Source: Saprospiraceae bacterium
GTDB taxonomy: Bacteria > Bacteroidota > Bacteroidia > Chitinophagales > Saprospiraceae
Length of the DNA stretch: 64,000 bases
Direction: 5' to 3'
Assembly (NCBI GenBank): GCA_020629515.1
Contig: JAHDDE010000007.1
Span: 1-64,000, forward strand
In this document: positions 16,961 through 26,166 of the stretch, piece after piece
Layout: each line of letters opens with the position of its first letter
How positions within the stretch are numbered: position 1 is the stretch's first letter
Program-made: the position numbers and the translations under genes
Notes under the pieces: generated by a model
Told to the model about the DNA's origin: nothing
Databases searched by the model: none
The model's input: the letters and a program-made list of their open reading frames with translations, nothing else

Positions 16961-17705
16961 TAATAATTATGTAATCGGTTTTGTTGTGACTATGACTATT
17001 GTCGTTGCATTAGTCTTGTCATTACTAGCAACGGGCTTAAAGCCTATTCACGATAAAAATGAAGCAATATTCAACAAGAAGGCTATTCTTGCAGCAATAG
17101 AGACAGAATTGGGGGATAATGTTAAGGCAGATAAAATGCCAGATGAGGAAGTGCTTAAAATCTTTGATAATAATATTACTCAAACAGTGATAGATATTAA
17201 TGGAGAAGAAGTCACGGCTGAGTTTATCGAGTCTCGTGGTTATAAGGGAGGACAGGCTGAAAATATTGATATGAAGAAAGAAAAGAAGCGTGAAGTTGAT
17301 GATCGTATCTTTCCAGTATTCATTTACGAAAATTCAGGTGAAAAATTCTTTATTGTTTCCATTAGAGGTAATGGTCTATGGGATGAGATCTGGGGCAACA
17401 TAGCCCTGAAGGATGATTTTAAAACTATAGTAGGAGCATCTTTTGACCATCAAGGAGAGACACCAGGATTAGGTGCGGAGATCAAAGACAACCCCGCTTT
17501 CAAAAAACAGTTTGCTGGTAAAAGTATATATGATGCCACAGGTAATTATACTTCAGTAGTTGTAAGAAAAGGTGGCGCCAGAAATGATAAGTATGAAGTA
17601 GATGGTATATCTGGAGCAACTGTTACTTGCGATGGTGTATCTGACATGCTTTATGATGGGATCAAATATTATGAGCCTTACTTCAAATCACAGAAAAAAT
17701 CTTAA
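16953..17705 (+). CDS. nqrC: Na+-translocating NADH:quinone reductase subunit C
   Basis: 250 residues with one N-terminal membrane helix (about 8-28) and a periplasmic FMN-binding domain. The flavinylation motif DGISGATVT is at about 218-225, with Thr223 in the SGAT box as the expected FMN attachment point. The GTG start at 16953 overlaps the end of nqrB; the next in-frame ATG would cut into the membrane helix, so GTG is preferred. A 20-residue charged insert (MKKEKKREVDDR) precedes the FMN domain, as in other members. nqrD follows after 2 bp. Confidence 0.93.
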   Translation: MRSNNYVIGFVVTMTIVVALVLSLLATGLKPIHDKNEAIFNKKAILAAIETELGDNVKADKMPDEEVLKIFDNNITQTVIDINGEEVTAEFIESRGYKGGQAENIDMKKEKKREVDDRIFPVFIYENSGEKFFIVSIRGNGLWDEIWGNIALKDDFKTIVGASFDHQGETPGLGAEIKDNPAFKKQFAGKSIYDATGNYTSVVVRKGGARNDKYEVDGISGATVTCDGVSDMLYDGIKYYEPYFKSQKKS

Positions 17706-17707
17706 GA

Positions 17708-18421
17708 ATGGCTGAAACTACAGTTCAAAAGAAAGAATCAGCATTTGCATTTGGCAAAAAAGAGAGAGCACTCCTCACGGATCCTCTTAACGATAATAAC
17801 CCTATAACCGTTCAGGTTCTTGGTATTTGTAGTGCATTGGCCGTCACGACATTATTATTTCCTTCTATAATAATGGCAATAGCGGTTGTATTTGTTTGTG
17901 CATTTTCAAATCTGTTTACTTCATTATTGAGAAAATCTATACCTAAACAGGTTAGGATGATTGTTCAATTAGTGATCATTGCCACATTGGTAACAGTCGT
18001 GGAGTTATCCTTAAAAGCATTAGATTATCCTACCTATAAGCAGTTATCTGTATTTATTGGGTTAATTATTACTAACTGTATAGTAATGGGTAGGTTAGAA
18101 GCTTTTGCTATGGCTAATAGCCCTTGGAAGTCTTTTTTAGATGGAGTGGGTAATGGTGTTGGCTATGGAGTTATTCTTATCGCTGTAGCATTATTTAGAG
18201 AGGTGCTTGGAAAGGGAACTTTTCTTGCTGGAACTCCGTGGGAATGGAAAATTATTGGACCTACTGCAGAATACACCATCAACACATTGGCAGATGGATC
18301 TTGGTTTGGTTGGTATCAAAATAATAACCTAATGGTTCTACCAGCGGCTGCCATGTTTCTTATTGCAATAATGATCTGGATACATAGATCTTGGAATCCT
18401 AAATTAGTAGATATCTCATAA
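17708..18421 (+). CDS. nqrD: Na+-translocating NADH:quinone reductase subunit D
   Basis: 237 residues, about six membrane helices, with the family motifs GLIITNCIVMGRLEAFAM and SFLDGVGNGVGYG. NqrD and NqrE are homologous, inverted membrane subunits; in known complexes a cluster of cysteines from the two holds an iron centre inside the membrane, and the cysteine of ITNCIVMGR is present here. It follows nqrC by 2 bp and precedes nqrE by 12 bp. The N-terminal tail of about 30 residues is slightly longer and more polar than average. Confidence 0.95.
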   Translation: MAETTVQKKESAFAFGKKERALLTDPLNDNNPITVQVLGICSALAVTTLLFPSIIMAIAVVFVCAFSNLFTSLLRKSIPKQVRMIVQLVIIATLVTVVELSLKALDYPTYKQLSVFIGLIITNCIVMGRLEAFAMANSPWKSFLDGVGNGVGYGVILIAVALFREVLGKGTFLAGTPWEWKIIGPTAEYTINTLADGSWFGWYQNNNLMVLPAAAMFLIAIMIWIHRSWNPKLVDIS

Positions 18422-18433
18422 AAAATATAAGCT

Positions 18434-19033
18434 GTGGAATTAGTAAACGTATTTATCAAGGCGGCATTTATAGAGAACTTAGTTCTTTCCTATTTCTTAG
18501 GAATGTGTTCTTTTTTAGCTGTTTCCAAGACACTAAAAACGGCATTTGGTTTGGGATTGGCGGTTATATTCGTCTTGTTCGTAACCATGCCGATTAATTG
18601 GCTCATTAGCACTTACCTGTTGGACGAAGGAGGTTTATTTGGGATGGATTTAACCTTTCTGAGGTTTATTTTATTTATCGCTGTGATAGCTTCAATGGTT
18701 CAATTAGTTGAGATGGTGATTGAAAAATATTCTCCTTCGTTATACAACTCTTTGGGTATTTTCTTACCATTAATTACCGTGAATTGCGCTATACTGGGAG
18801 GGTCGTTATTCATGGTATCTCGAGAGTATACTTTCGGAGAATCTGTGGCTTTTGGTTTAGGTGGTGGATTTGGATGGTTCTTAGCTATAGTAGCTTTAGC
18901 AGCGATTAGAGAAAAAATTAAGTATAGTAATGTTCCTGCCCCATTAAGAGGGTTGGGTATGGCATTCTTGCTGACTGGTTTGATGGGTATGGCTTTTTTA
19001 AGTCTACTTGGTATTGATCCAGCGTCATTTTAA
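18434..19033 (+). CDS. nqrE: Na+-translocating NADH:quinone reductase subunit E
   Basis: 199 residues with six membrane helices and the hallmark segments [19 protein letters not shown] near the start and [11 protein letters not shown] in the middle; the cysteines of these two motifs would pair with those of NqrD around the intramembrane iron. The start is GTG at 18434, immediately giving [16 protein letters not shown], which matches the family's N-terminus. 58 bp separate it from nqrF. Confidence 0.95.
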   Translation: MELVNVFIKAAFIENLVLSYFLGMCSFLAVSKTLKTAFGLGLAVIFVLFVTMPINWLISTYLLDEGGLFGMDLTFLRFILFIAVIASMVQLVEMVIEKYSPSLYNSLGIFLPLITVNCAILGGSLFMVSREYTFGESVAFGLGGGFGWFLAIVALAAIREKIKYSNVPAPLRGLGMAFLLTGLMGMAFLSLLGIDPASF

Positions 19034-19091
19034 TTTAAGTAATAGAAGTTTTGTTTTATAAAGATTGTATAGGACGATAAAGAAATAATCA

Positions 19092-20399
19092 ATGATAACT
19101 TCAATAATTACGGCAATAGCAATTTTTACAGCGGTGATCTTAGGATTGTCGTTCATGTTGATGTATGCCAATAAAAAATTAGTACCACAAGGTGATGTGA
19201 GTATAGTGGTTAATGGAGATGCTGAGAACCCACTTAAGGTTAAGCCAGGGGCATCGCTATTATCAGTTCTATCTGATCAAAATGTGTTTTTACCGTCTGC
19301 ATGTGGTGGAGGAGGCACATGTGCGATGTGCGAATGCCATGTAGACAGCGGTGGAGGAGATGTGTTGCCAACAGAGATGAATCACCTTACACGAAAAGAG
19401 GCAGCTGAGAATAAAAGATTGGCGTGCCAAGTGAAAGTGCGTGAGAATATGGAGATACGAGTACCTGAAGAGGTATTTGGAATTAAAAAGTGGGAGTGTG
19501 AAGTAATTTCAAATTACAATGTGGCGACGTTTATAAAAGAGTTTATAGTCAAGTTGCCGGAAGGAGAAACGTTAGATTTTCAAGCTGGAGGATATATACA
19601 AGTTGACGTTCCGGAATGTGAGGTAGACTATGGTAAGGATATTGATATTACAGCACATCCTAACTATCATGACTCTCCTGATAAGTTTCAGAAGGATTGG
19701 GATAAATTTAAGTTATGGGATCTAAAGATGAAGAACGAGGAGCAGGTATTCAGAGCGTACTCTATGTCTAATCACCCTGCTGAAGGAAACATTGTGTCAT
19801 TGACAATCAGAATAGCTACTCCACCTTTTGACAGAGTTAAGGGTGGGTGGATGGATGTGAATCCTGGTATTTGTTCTTCTTACGTATTTAGTCGAAAACC
19901 AGGCGATAAGGTTACTATTTCTGGTCCATATGGAGAGTTCTTCATCAAGGAGACTCAATCAGAGATGCTATATATTGGGGGAGGAGCTGGAATGGCACCG
20001 ATGAGATCTCATTTGTATCATTTATTCCATACTTTGAAGACGGGTAGAAAAGTTACTTTCTTTTACGGAGGAAGAACAAAGCAAGAATTGTTTTACATAG
20101 AAGAATTCAGAGAGATAGAGAAGCAGTTCCCTAATTTCAGATTTGCAGTAGCGCTGGATAATCCATTACCAGAAGATAATTGGGTACTCAAGAAGGATCT
20201 GGATGACCCAGAGGGCGATGGATTTAAAGGATATGTACATCAAGTGGTGATAGATGAATTCTTAAGTAAGCATCCTGAACCGGAAGAATTAGAATTATAT
20301 TTCTGTGGGCCTCCAATTATGAATCAATGTGTACTAACAATGGCAGATGAATGGGGTATTCCAGAAGAGAATGTAGCATTTGATGATTTCGGAGGATAA
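19092..20399 (+). CDS. nqrF: Na+-translocating NADH:quinone reductase subunit F (NADH-oxidising)
   Basis: 435 residues. One membrane helix (about 4-25), a 2Fe-2S ferredoxin domain with Cys71, Cys77, Cys80 and Cys112, an FAD domain with RAYSMSNHP, and an NADH domain with IGGGAGMAPMRSH and the C-terminal CGPPIMN. It takes electrons from NADH and passes them through FAD and the iron-sulfur centre into the membrane subunits. It is the last gene of the operon and is followed by a strong terminator. It is about 28 residues longer than the Vibrio protein; the extra sequence is spread through the FAD domain near the aspartate-rich DKFQKDWDKF segment. Confidence 0.95.
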   Translation: MITSIITAIAIFTAVILGLSFMLMYANKKLVPQGDVSIVVNGDAENPLKVKPGASLLSVLSDQNVFLPSACGGGGTCAMCECHVDSGGGDVLPTEMNHLTRKEAAENKRLACQVKVRENMEIRVPEEVFGIKKWECEVISNYNVATFIKEFIVKLPEGETLDFQAGGYIQVDVPECEVDYGKDIDITAHPNYHDSPDKFQKDWDKFKLWDLKMKNEEQVFRAYSMSNHPAEGNIVSLTIRIATPPFDRVKGGWMDVNPGICSSYVFSRKPGDKVTISGPYGEFFIKETQSEMLYIGGGAGMAPMRSHLYHLFHTLKTGRKVTFFYGGRTKQELFYIEEFREIEKQFPNFRFAVALDNPLPEDNWVLKKDLDDPEGDGFKGYVHQVVIDEFLSKHPEPEELELYFCGPPIMNQCVLTMADEWGIPEENVAFDDFGG

Positions 20400-20427
20400 A
20401 TATCCTTCAAGTTATAATGATAAACAT

Positions 20428-20461
20428 AAGGCTCCCAATGATTAATTTGGGAGCCTTTTTT
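20428..20461 (+). terminator. Rho-independent terminator of the nqr operon
   Basis: A perfect 11-bp stem (20428-20438 with 20447-20457, core GGCTCCC/GGGAGCC) with an 8-nt loop and T-rich tail to 20461, 28 bp after the nqrF stop. It separates nqrF from the hydrolase gene at 20489. Confidence 0.9.
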
Positions 20462-20488
20462 GTTACTTTAGACAAAACGAGATACTAA

Positions 20489-21319
20489 ATGTCATATAGA
20501 AGTACTTCACTGGAAGTTAGTCGTGATTTACAATTATTTGTGCATCATTGGCCAGTAGCGATCAAAAAGGCTCAATTAATCATAGTTCATGGATATGCTG
20601 AACATGGTTATCGTTATGATCACCTCGGCAGATTTTTAAATGAACACCAGATTGAAGTGTTTTCATATGATCAGTTGGGGCATGGAAGATCGGGAGGACT
20701 TCAAGCATATATTCCCGCTTTTGATAGTTTGCTTGATCATCTTGACCAGGTGGTAAATAATGTTAAGGATGATACTGTACCTACTTTTCTATTTGGACAC
20801 AGTATGGGAGGATTAGTAGCTGTGAAGTATTGTTTAGAAAGAAGCGCTAGCTCCTACCTTAATGGTCTTATAACGTCAGGGGCAGCACTTATGATAGATA
20901 AAGATTTGTCTCCATTACTACAAAAGTTGGCGCCTATATTAGGTAAACTTCTTCCTAAGATGAAGACCGAACCGCTCGATAAAGCTACACTGACCAGATC
21001 AGAAGAGGTATTGGAAAGATACTTAAATGACCCACTTGTATACACAGGAGGTACACGATCGAGAACGGGTGCAGAATTACTTAAGGCTATAAGCAGTATA
21101 CAAAATATGTTTGGTCAGTTGAGTATACCCTATTTGGGAATGCATGGTACTGGTGAAAAAATTGCAGATCCTGAAGGCACTAAAGCCCTATATAATGAAG
21201 CAAAATCTGTAGATAAGACACTTAAATTGTATGATGGTTTGTACCATGAGTTAGTCAATGAACCAGAACAGGATGAGGTAATGAATGATATACTCAATTG
21301 GATTAACGAGCGCTTATAG
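20489..21319 (+). CDS. Alpha/beta hydrolase, monoacylglycerol-lipase-like
   Basis: 276 residues, cytoplasmic (no signal peptide). The fold motifs are IIVHGYAEHGYRYDHLG (oxyanion region, HGYAEH is typical of monoglyceride lipases), SYDQLGHGRSGG, and the nucleophile elbow GHSMGG with Ser105. The acid is probably in the HGTGEKIADPEG segment and the histidine in LYHELVNEPE near residue 253. Family knowledge: these enzymes cleave monoacylglycerols or lysophospholipids; the true substrate is not determined. The next gene, a thioesterase, starts 1 bp past the stop, suggesting a small lipid-related operon. Confidence 0.82.
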   Translation: MSYRSTSLEVSRDLQLFVHHWPVAIKKAQLIIVHGYAEHGYRYDHLGRFLNEHQIEVFSYDQLGHGRSGGLQAYIPAFDSLLDHLDQVVNNVKDDTVPTFLFGHSMGGLVAVKYCLERSASSYLNGLITSGAALMIDKDLSPLLQKLAPILGKLLPKMKTEPLDKATLTRSEEVLERYLNDPLVYTGGTRSRTGAELLKAISSIQNMFGQLSIPYLGMHGTGEKIADPEGTKALYNEAKSVDKTLKLYDGLYHELVNEPEQDEVMNDILNWINERL

Positions 21320-21320
21320 G

Positions 21321-21749
21321 ATGCATGATATGATAGAAGCCCCTGTGACATTAAAAATGCCTGTGCAATGGGGAGATATGGATTCGGCGCAGCATGTTAA
21401 TAACATTATGTATCTAAGATGGTGCGAATCTGCCAGGATCGAATATTTCAGAATGATGGGGATGGATATGAGTTTTAGAGGCGAGACTGGGCCAATTTTA
21501 GGATGGCAAGATTGTAAGTATATCTTTCCTTTGACATATCCAGATACAGCATTAGTAAGCTGTAATGTTATTGAGATTAAAGAGGACAGATTTATTATGA
21601 TATGCGAAATACATTCTCAGCGGCACAAGAGATTATCAGCAATCTCAAAGCAAAGCATTATACCGTACAATTATGAATTATTGGCTAAAACTGAGATACC
21701 CAGTACATGGCACAAGGCAATAAATGAATTGCAAAAAAGCTTTAAATAG
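21321..21749 (+). CDS. Acyl-CoA thioesterase, 4HBT hotdog family
   Basis: The frame opens at an ATG at 21285 inside the hydrolase gene, but I start at the ATG at 21321 (another is at 21330), which places the hotdog fold right at the N-terminus: PVQWGDMDSAQHVNNIMYLRWCE. The Asp-Met-Asp and HVNN residues are the substrate-handling region of YbgC/FadM-type thioesterases. About 142 residues is normal. It probably hydrolyses acyl-CoAs. It follows the lipase-like gene by 1 bp. Its 3' end overlaps the convergent DUF6580 gene by 8 bp. Confidence 0.8.
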   Translation: MHDMIEAPVTLKMPVQWGDMDSAQHVNNIMYLRWCESARIEYFRMMGMDMSFRGETGPILGWQDCKYIFPLTYPDTALVSCNVIEIKEDRFIMICEIHSQRHKRLSAISKQSIIPYNYELLAKTEIPSTWHKAINELQKSFK

Positions 21750-22326
21750 ATTTTTGAAGACGAATGCTTGGTATTTCGAAATTAGGTGCTAAAATATATT
21801 CATAAATACCAAAAAGGACAAACGAATAAAAAAGATTCCCAATTATGGTATTTCTAAAAAATGGAATACCTGCTTCATAACATGCTAAAAGACCAGTGCT
21901 GGTTTTAGGATATAAACTACCACTTGACCAAACTGCAAAATTAGTTATCAGATAAAAAATAATCGCAGCGACTACTGATGATACTACGACTCTTCCCCAT
22001 GAAGCCTTTTGTAACAGACGATATGCCGCTAACCCAGCTATAATAAATGAAGTGTATACCCATGGGTCACCCATGAACTGAAAGGAATCATAATACTGCG
22101 TATAAACTATATTATTTAATATCAAATCACTAATCCAGAGAATTACAAGCGGGACAATAAATCGTTTAGCTCCTTTAAAATAAAAAGCACCAAATATGGC
22201 CACTGCACCTACTGCTGTGAAATTTGGAAGAATAGATTCTCCATTGAACAAAAACAGAAATCGTGTTGAAATGCCCACAATAATGAGTAGAGTTAATATA
22301 ATTGCTTGTTTGATGTGCTGATCCAT
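21742..22326 (-). CDS. DUF6580-like membrane protein, possible transport component
   Basis: 194 residues, about six membrane helices, with PNFTAVGAVAIFGAFYF near residue 34 and a late helix LFYSFVLFGIYEYIL. This N-P-N-F-x-P/A-V-x-A pattern and the helix count resemble DUF6580, a family related in shape to substrate-binding S components of ECF transporters, from memory only. No ATPase or T component is nearby. It lies 39 bp after the acyl-CoA ligase on the same strand, so co-transcription is likely. Its end overlaps the thioesterase gene tail-to-tail. Confidence 0.5.
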   Translation of the reverse strand: MDQHIKQAIILTLLIIVGISTRFLFLFNGESILPNFTAVGAVAIFGAFYFKGAKRFIVPLVILWISDLILNNIVYTQYYDSFQFMGDPWVYTSFIIAGLAAYRLLQKASWGRVVVSSVVAAIIFYLITNFAVWSSGSLYPKTSTGLLACYEAGIPFFRNTIIGNLFYSFVLFGIYEYILAPNFEIPSIRLQKSI

Positions 22327-22365
22327 TTGGCTTTTATCTTTTCACAAATATCTTATAATTAATCA

Positions 22366-24036
22366 TTATTCCCATAATACTGTATCATGTGATTCACACG
22401 CATTTTCTAATATGGGCAAGTATTTTTCATCGATCTTATTCCTTTTTACCTTTAATGTTGGTGTTAAAAGTTGATTGTCTACGGACCAAGCTTCTTTCAC
22501 GACCATGACATGGGATATTTTCTGATATCCGTGCAGAGAAGAATTAGCTTCTTTGAGTGTATCTTCTAATGAGCACTTTAGTTCTTCCTTTGTTTTAGCG
22601 GCTCCAATCTCAGAAGGGACTATCAACGCCACTGGTTGGGGTAAACCAAGACCAGCGATACATATTTGTTCGATATCTGAATTATGAGTGAATTCCCATT
22701 CGATGGGAGCAGGGATTATAAATTTACCTTTGGACGTCTTAAAATTGTCTTTGACACGTCCAGTTAAGTAGATATACCCTTCATCATCAATTCTACCTTG
22801 GTCACCAGTATGTAACCACCCATTTTTTAGGACTTCGTCTGTCTTGATGGGGTTCTTATAATAACCTAACATATTCCATGGGCATCTTATTTGAATTTCG
22901 TTGCTTTCAGGATCAATTCTTAAATCATTTTCAGGATATAATGTTCCAATAGAACCGGGTTTATTAACAGTTCCGTCCAGAAAAGTACATACACCAAGAT
23001 TTTCCGTCATTCCATATCCCTCACTGATGGGAAGACCAATGCTTTTCCACCATTCTTTAGCACTCACTGACATGGGTGCAGCACCAACTAACATAACCCT
23101 GGTTTTATCAAGTCCTAAACCGCGTTGGATTTTACTCTTAATAAGATTGGAAATAAATGGAATTTTAAGTAACAGATTAAGTCTTTTTTGTGGGAGTTTA
23201 GAGAGTATACCTAATTGAAATTTGGTATAAATTCTCGGAACGCCAAAAAACATAGTCGGACGAGTATCTCTGAGATTATCCCCGAAGGTATCGATACTTT
23301 CTGGAAATGATATCGACCCTCCCCAATCTAAGCATGTACTTTCTACAGCTACTCGTTCGGCAATATGATTAAGGGCGAGATAGGAGAAATATCGATTGTT
23401 CCTTTCTTCTAATTTGAGGCTATTAAATTCTCCAGAAACTTCTGACACATTTTTAAGAAGTTTATACGAGTGCATAACACCTTTGGGAGTGCCAGTGGTC
23501 CCAGAAGTAAATACGATGGTCCATATATCGTCATCATCAGGAATATATTGGTCTTTTTTGGGATCAAATTCTTTCATTATTTCTTCCCATGATTTTCCTT
23601 TATCCACCATTGAAAAGCCTGAATAATGAGGAAACTTTATACATGGCAAATCATTTTTAACACCACTTTTCATTTCTTCCCAGCTTTCTAACTTGCCGAT
23701 TATTAATAGATCTATATCTCCAAGATCTATTATCTCGCTGAGCGACTCTGCTGTTAAGGTAGCATATAGGGGTACTGAGGTATGGCCAGACATCATTATA
23801 GCGAGGTCAGAAATTATCCATTCTCTACAATTTTTTGATATAAGACCGATGTGACTTTTTGGCTTTAATCCTAAGCTATTGATATATGAAGCTAATTTTC
23901 TCGCCATGATTCCCGCCTCTTTATAACTATACTCTTCCCATTGGGATCCAAATGGTTGTCTTAAAAAGATATCATCAGCGGCGTTTTTTTCTAAATGATA
24001 AAAACATTCTATGAGAGTTAGGTTTCTAAAAGACAT
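22366..24036 (-). CDS. Long-chain acyl-CoA synthetase (AMP-forming)
   Basis: 556 residues, an adenylate-forming enzyme that activates a fatty acid with ATP and CoA. Motifs: the P-loop-like TIVFTSGTTGTPKGVMHS, then GYGMTENLG (A5), then GWLHTGDQGRIDDEGYIYLTGR (A7/A8), and the C-terminal lysine region with LKVKRNKI. SYKEAG and LINSLGLKP near the N-terminus match FadD15-like long-chain ligases. The length is normal. It is transcribed divergently from a cytochrome P450 gene across 126 bp, and a DUF6580 membrane-protein gene follows on the same strand. Confidence 0.88.
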   Translation of the reverse strand: MSFRNLTLIECFYHLEKNAADDIFLRQPFGSQWEEYSYKEAGIMARKLASYINSLGLKPKSHIGLISKNCREWIISDLAIMMSGHTSVPLYATLTAESLSEIIDLGDIDLLIIGKLESWEEMKSGVKNDLPCIKFPHYSGFSMVDKGKSWEEIMKEFDPKKDQYIPDDDDIWTIVFTSGTTGTPKGVMHSYKLLKNVSEVSGEFNSLKLEERNNRYFSYLALNHIAERVAVESTCLDWGGSISFPESIDTFGDNLRDTRPTMFFGVPRIYTKFQLGILSKLPQKRLNLLLKIPFISNLIKSKIQRGLGLDKTRVMLVGAAPMSVSAKEWWKSIGLPISEGYGMTENLGVCTFLDGTVNKPGSIGTLYPENDLRIDPESNEIQIRCPWNMLGYYKNPIKTDEVLKNGWLHTGDQGRIDDEGYIYLTGRVKDNFKTSKGKFIIPAPIEWEFTHNSDIEQICIAGLGLPQPVALIVPSEIGAAKTKEELKCSLEDTLKEANSSLHGYQKISHVMVVKEAWSVDNQLLTPTLKVKRNKIDEKYLPILENACESHDTVLWE

Positions 24037-24162
24037 AAGATTAATGATTGGTGAAGAATATTACTTCCCTTACAATTTAATGAATTTATCAATTAGGCCA
24101 ATAATCTTCGTGTGTTATAAGAGTGGCTGTAGTACATTGACATTAAAGCAAAGTATTATACT

Positions 24163-25488
24163 ATGGGTTTTAGCAATTATAGACGTCTTAAGCACATTCC
24201 TGGAGATAGAGGTAATTTTTTTACGGGTCATTTCTTTTCTTTTTTAGGAGATGCACCTGCATTGTGGAATCGATTAAAAAAGGAATATGGTGATGTTTTT
24301 TACTACAGAATTTTACACCGAAACCATATTGCGTTAGGAGGTATAGATACTAATAAAAAGATACTTGTAGAAGAATCAAAGAATACTGAAAACAAAGAAG
24401 CCTGGGAAACATCTTTGAGTGACTTATTTCCTAATAGTCTCATGCTCATGGATGGAGATGAACACAAATACCATAGGAGTATCATGTTAGATGCATTCAA
24501 GAAAGGCCCGATGCAGGGTTACATTTCTATAATGCCTTCTATAATAAAGGATGAAATTGATTCATTAGAGGGGGGAAAAGTCAATATGATGTTTCCATTC
24601 TTTAAGATGACCACTCTAAAAATGGCAACAAGGGTATTTTTTGGATTGGATGATTCGCATGACCTTCAGAAGATTAATCTCGCTATTTCTGATATGGTCT
24701 CTGCATCCACATCTATTCCAATCAATTTACCTTTTACTTCTTATCGCAGGGGCATCAACGGGAGAAATTATCTTAAGAGATTGTTTGCACAACTGATACC
24801 AGAAAGGAGAGGCAATCCTAAGAATGATCTTTTTAGTAAATTCTGCACGGCCACTAACGAAAATGGTGATGGCTATTCAGATCAAGAGATAATCGATCAT
24901 TTGATCTTCGTTCTCATGGCGTCTCATGACACTACTGCTATTACCTTGACCTGGATTTCATACTTTTTGGCAAAACATCCTGAGTGGCAAAATATAATTA
25001 GACAAGAAGTCAAAAATGTAGATACCTCAGACTTGCTATTGAATGATTTTAGGTCATTTGAGAAGTTGAGTTTAGTATTAAAAGAAACACTAAGAATCAA
25101 CCCACCGCTGACAATGGTAGTCAGAAAAACTACACAACCTTTGCAGATTCATGATCATGATATACCTGAAAACACGTTGGTATCATGTATTTTCGAACTT
25201 ACACATAATGACGAACGAGTATGGAGTGATCCAGAAAAATTTGATCCTGAGCGATTCAACAGAGACCGGAAGGAGCATATGAAATGTCCTTTTGCTTATG
25301 CCCCATTTGGTGCTGGGCCTCATCATTGTATTGGCTATTCATTCGCAGAGATGCAGATCAAAATGGTAATAATAGAGTTGCTGAAAAAGTATAATCTTTC
25401 TGTTGATCCAACTTATCAAGCACAGATTCAAGATGTTCCATTAAAACAGCCAAAAGATAATTTACCTCTTATGATACATCCTGTGTAA
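24163..25488 (+). CDS. Cytochrome P450
   Basis: 441 residues with no membrane anchor, starting KHIPGDRGNFFTGH. All P450 signatures are visible: the I-helix oxygen-activation motif ASHDTT (253-258), the K-helix ExxR pair Glu308/Arg311 (KETLR), the PERF motif (DPERF), and the haem-binding loop FGAGPHHCIG with the proximal ligand Cys389. P450s insert an oxygen atom into C-H bonds using external redox partners; no ferredoxin or reductase gene is adjacent. It is divergent from a long-chain acyl-CoA ligase, which makes a fatty-acid or terpenoid-like hydrophobic substrate plausible but unproven. Confidence 0.9.
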   Translation: MGFSNYRRLKHIPGDRGNFFTGHFFSFLGDAPALWNRLKKEYGDVFYYRILHRNHIALGGIDTNKKILVEESKNTENKEAWETSLSDLFPNSLMLMDGDEHKYHRSIMLDAFKKGPMQGYISIMPSIIKDEIDSLEGGKVNMMFPFFKMTTLKMATRVFFGLDDSHDLQKINLAISDMVSASTSIPINLPFTSYRRGINGRNYLKRLFAQLIPERRGNPKNDLFSKFCTATNENGDGYSDQEIIDHLIFVLMASHDTTAITLTWISYFLAKHPEWQNIIRQEVKNVDTSDLLLNDFRSFEKLSLVLKETLRINPPLTMVVRKTTQPLQIHDHDIPENTLVSCIFELTHNDERVWSDPEKFDPERFNRDRKEHMKCPFAYAPFGAGPHHCIGYSFAEMQIKMVIIELLKKYNLSVDPTYQAQIQDVPLKQPKDNLPLMIHPV

Positions 25489-25594
25489 GGTATTGTAATA
25501 ATCCATGGTCTTAATGAGTTAAATAGTTCAACTAAATATTAAAGTCATATAGAGGCATAGCTACTTATTAGTAATCTCAACAATTTATTAAGCT

Positions 25595-26101
25595 ATGTTT
25601 AGATACATTTTATTCCTTGCCCTACTTTTACCTATATCCTGTACTCAAGAATTAGATATGGTACTCGAAGAATCAATAATAGAAGGTCGAATTTTCCCAA
25701 ATGTTGACGAACAACTTCATCCATATTTTGCACAATTTGAAATTGAAGGAGAGATGAGAGGATGGGATATAGACCTTACTCAAGCGAATATTACTGGAAA
25801 AATCGAGCGTATTATTGAAGATGAAGTGGCTGGTATATGTAGATATGGCCATAGGCTAAATCCTAGAGAAATAGTTATAGACTCAGAATTCTGGCAAAGC
25901 GCTTCAGAAGAATATCGGGAGTATATTATTTTTCATGAATTGGGACATTGCTATCTATTTAGAGACCATGACGATACTTGCTTAATTGATGGGATATGGT
26001 CCAGTATCATGCGAAGTGGAACAGTGACAGGCTGTAGAGACTTCTACAATGGTCGGACGAGGAGGTATTATATTAATGAACTTTTCACAATCAATATGTA
26101 G
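25595..26101 (+). CDS. Small metzincin-like metalloprotease lipoprotein
   Basis: 168 residues. Lipoprotein signal LLPISCTQ (Cys16). The zinc motif is HELGHCYLFRDHD, with His114, Glu115 and His118; Asp124 falls ten residues after the first His and His125 eleven after, where metzincins place their third ligand. A Met-turn-like SSIMRSG (Met139) follows, as in metzincins. Three other Cys residues (82, 119 and 147) could form a disulfide. This matches the small Bacteroidota putative metallopeptidases; the substrate is unknown. The gene stands alone and ends at a bidirectional terminator shared with the T9SS cargo gene. Confidence 0.65.
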   Translation: MFRYILFLALLLPISCTQELDMVLEESIIEGRIFPNVDEQLHPYFAQFEIEGEMRGWDIDLTQANITGKIERIIEDEVAGICRYGHRLNPREIVIDSEFWQSASEEYREYIIFHELGHCYLFRDHDDTCLIDGIWSSIMRSGTVTGCRDFYNGRTRRYYINELFTINM

Positions 26102-26110
26102 GACTCAAAA

Positions 26111-26150
26111 ATAAAAGGCCCAATTTGCAGGTGCAAATCGGGCCTTTTAT
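26111..26150. terminator. Bidirectional terminator between convergent genes
   Basis: A 19-bp stem with one mismatch (26111-26129 and 26132-26150) begins ATAAAAGGCCC and ends GGGCCTTTTAT. It lies between the metalloprotease gene and the opposite-facing cargo gene and can stop transcription from both sides. Confidence 0.85.
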
Positions 26151-26166
26151 GATATGTTGCATGGGT

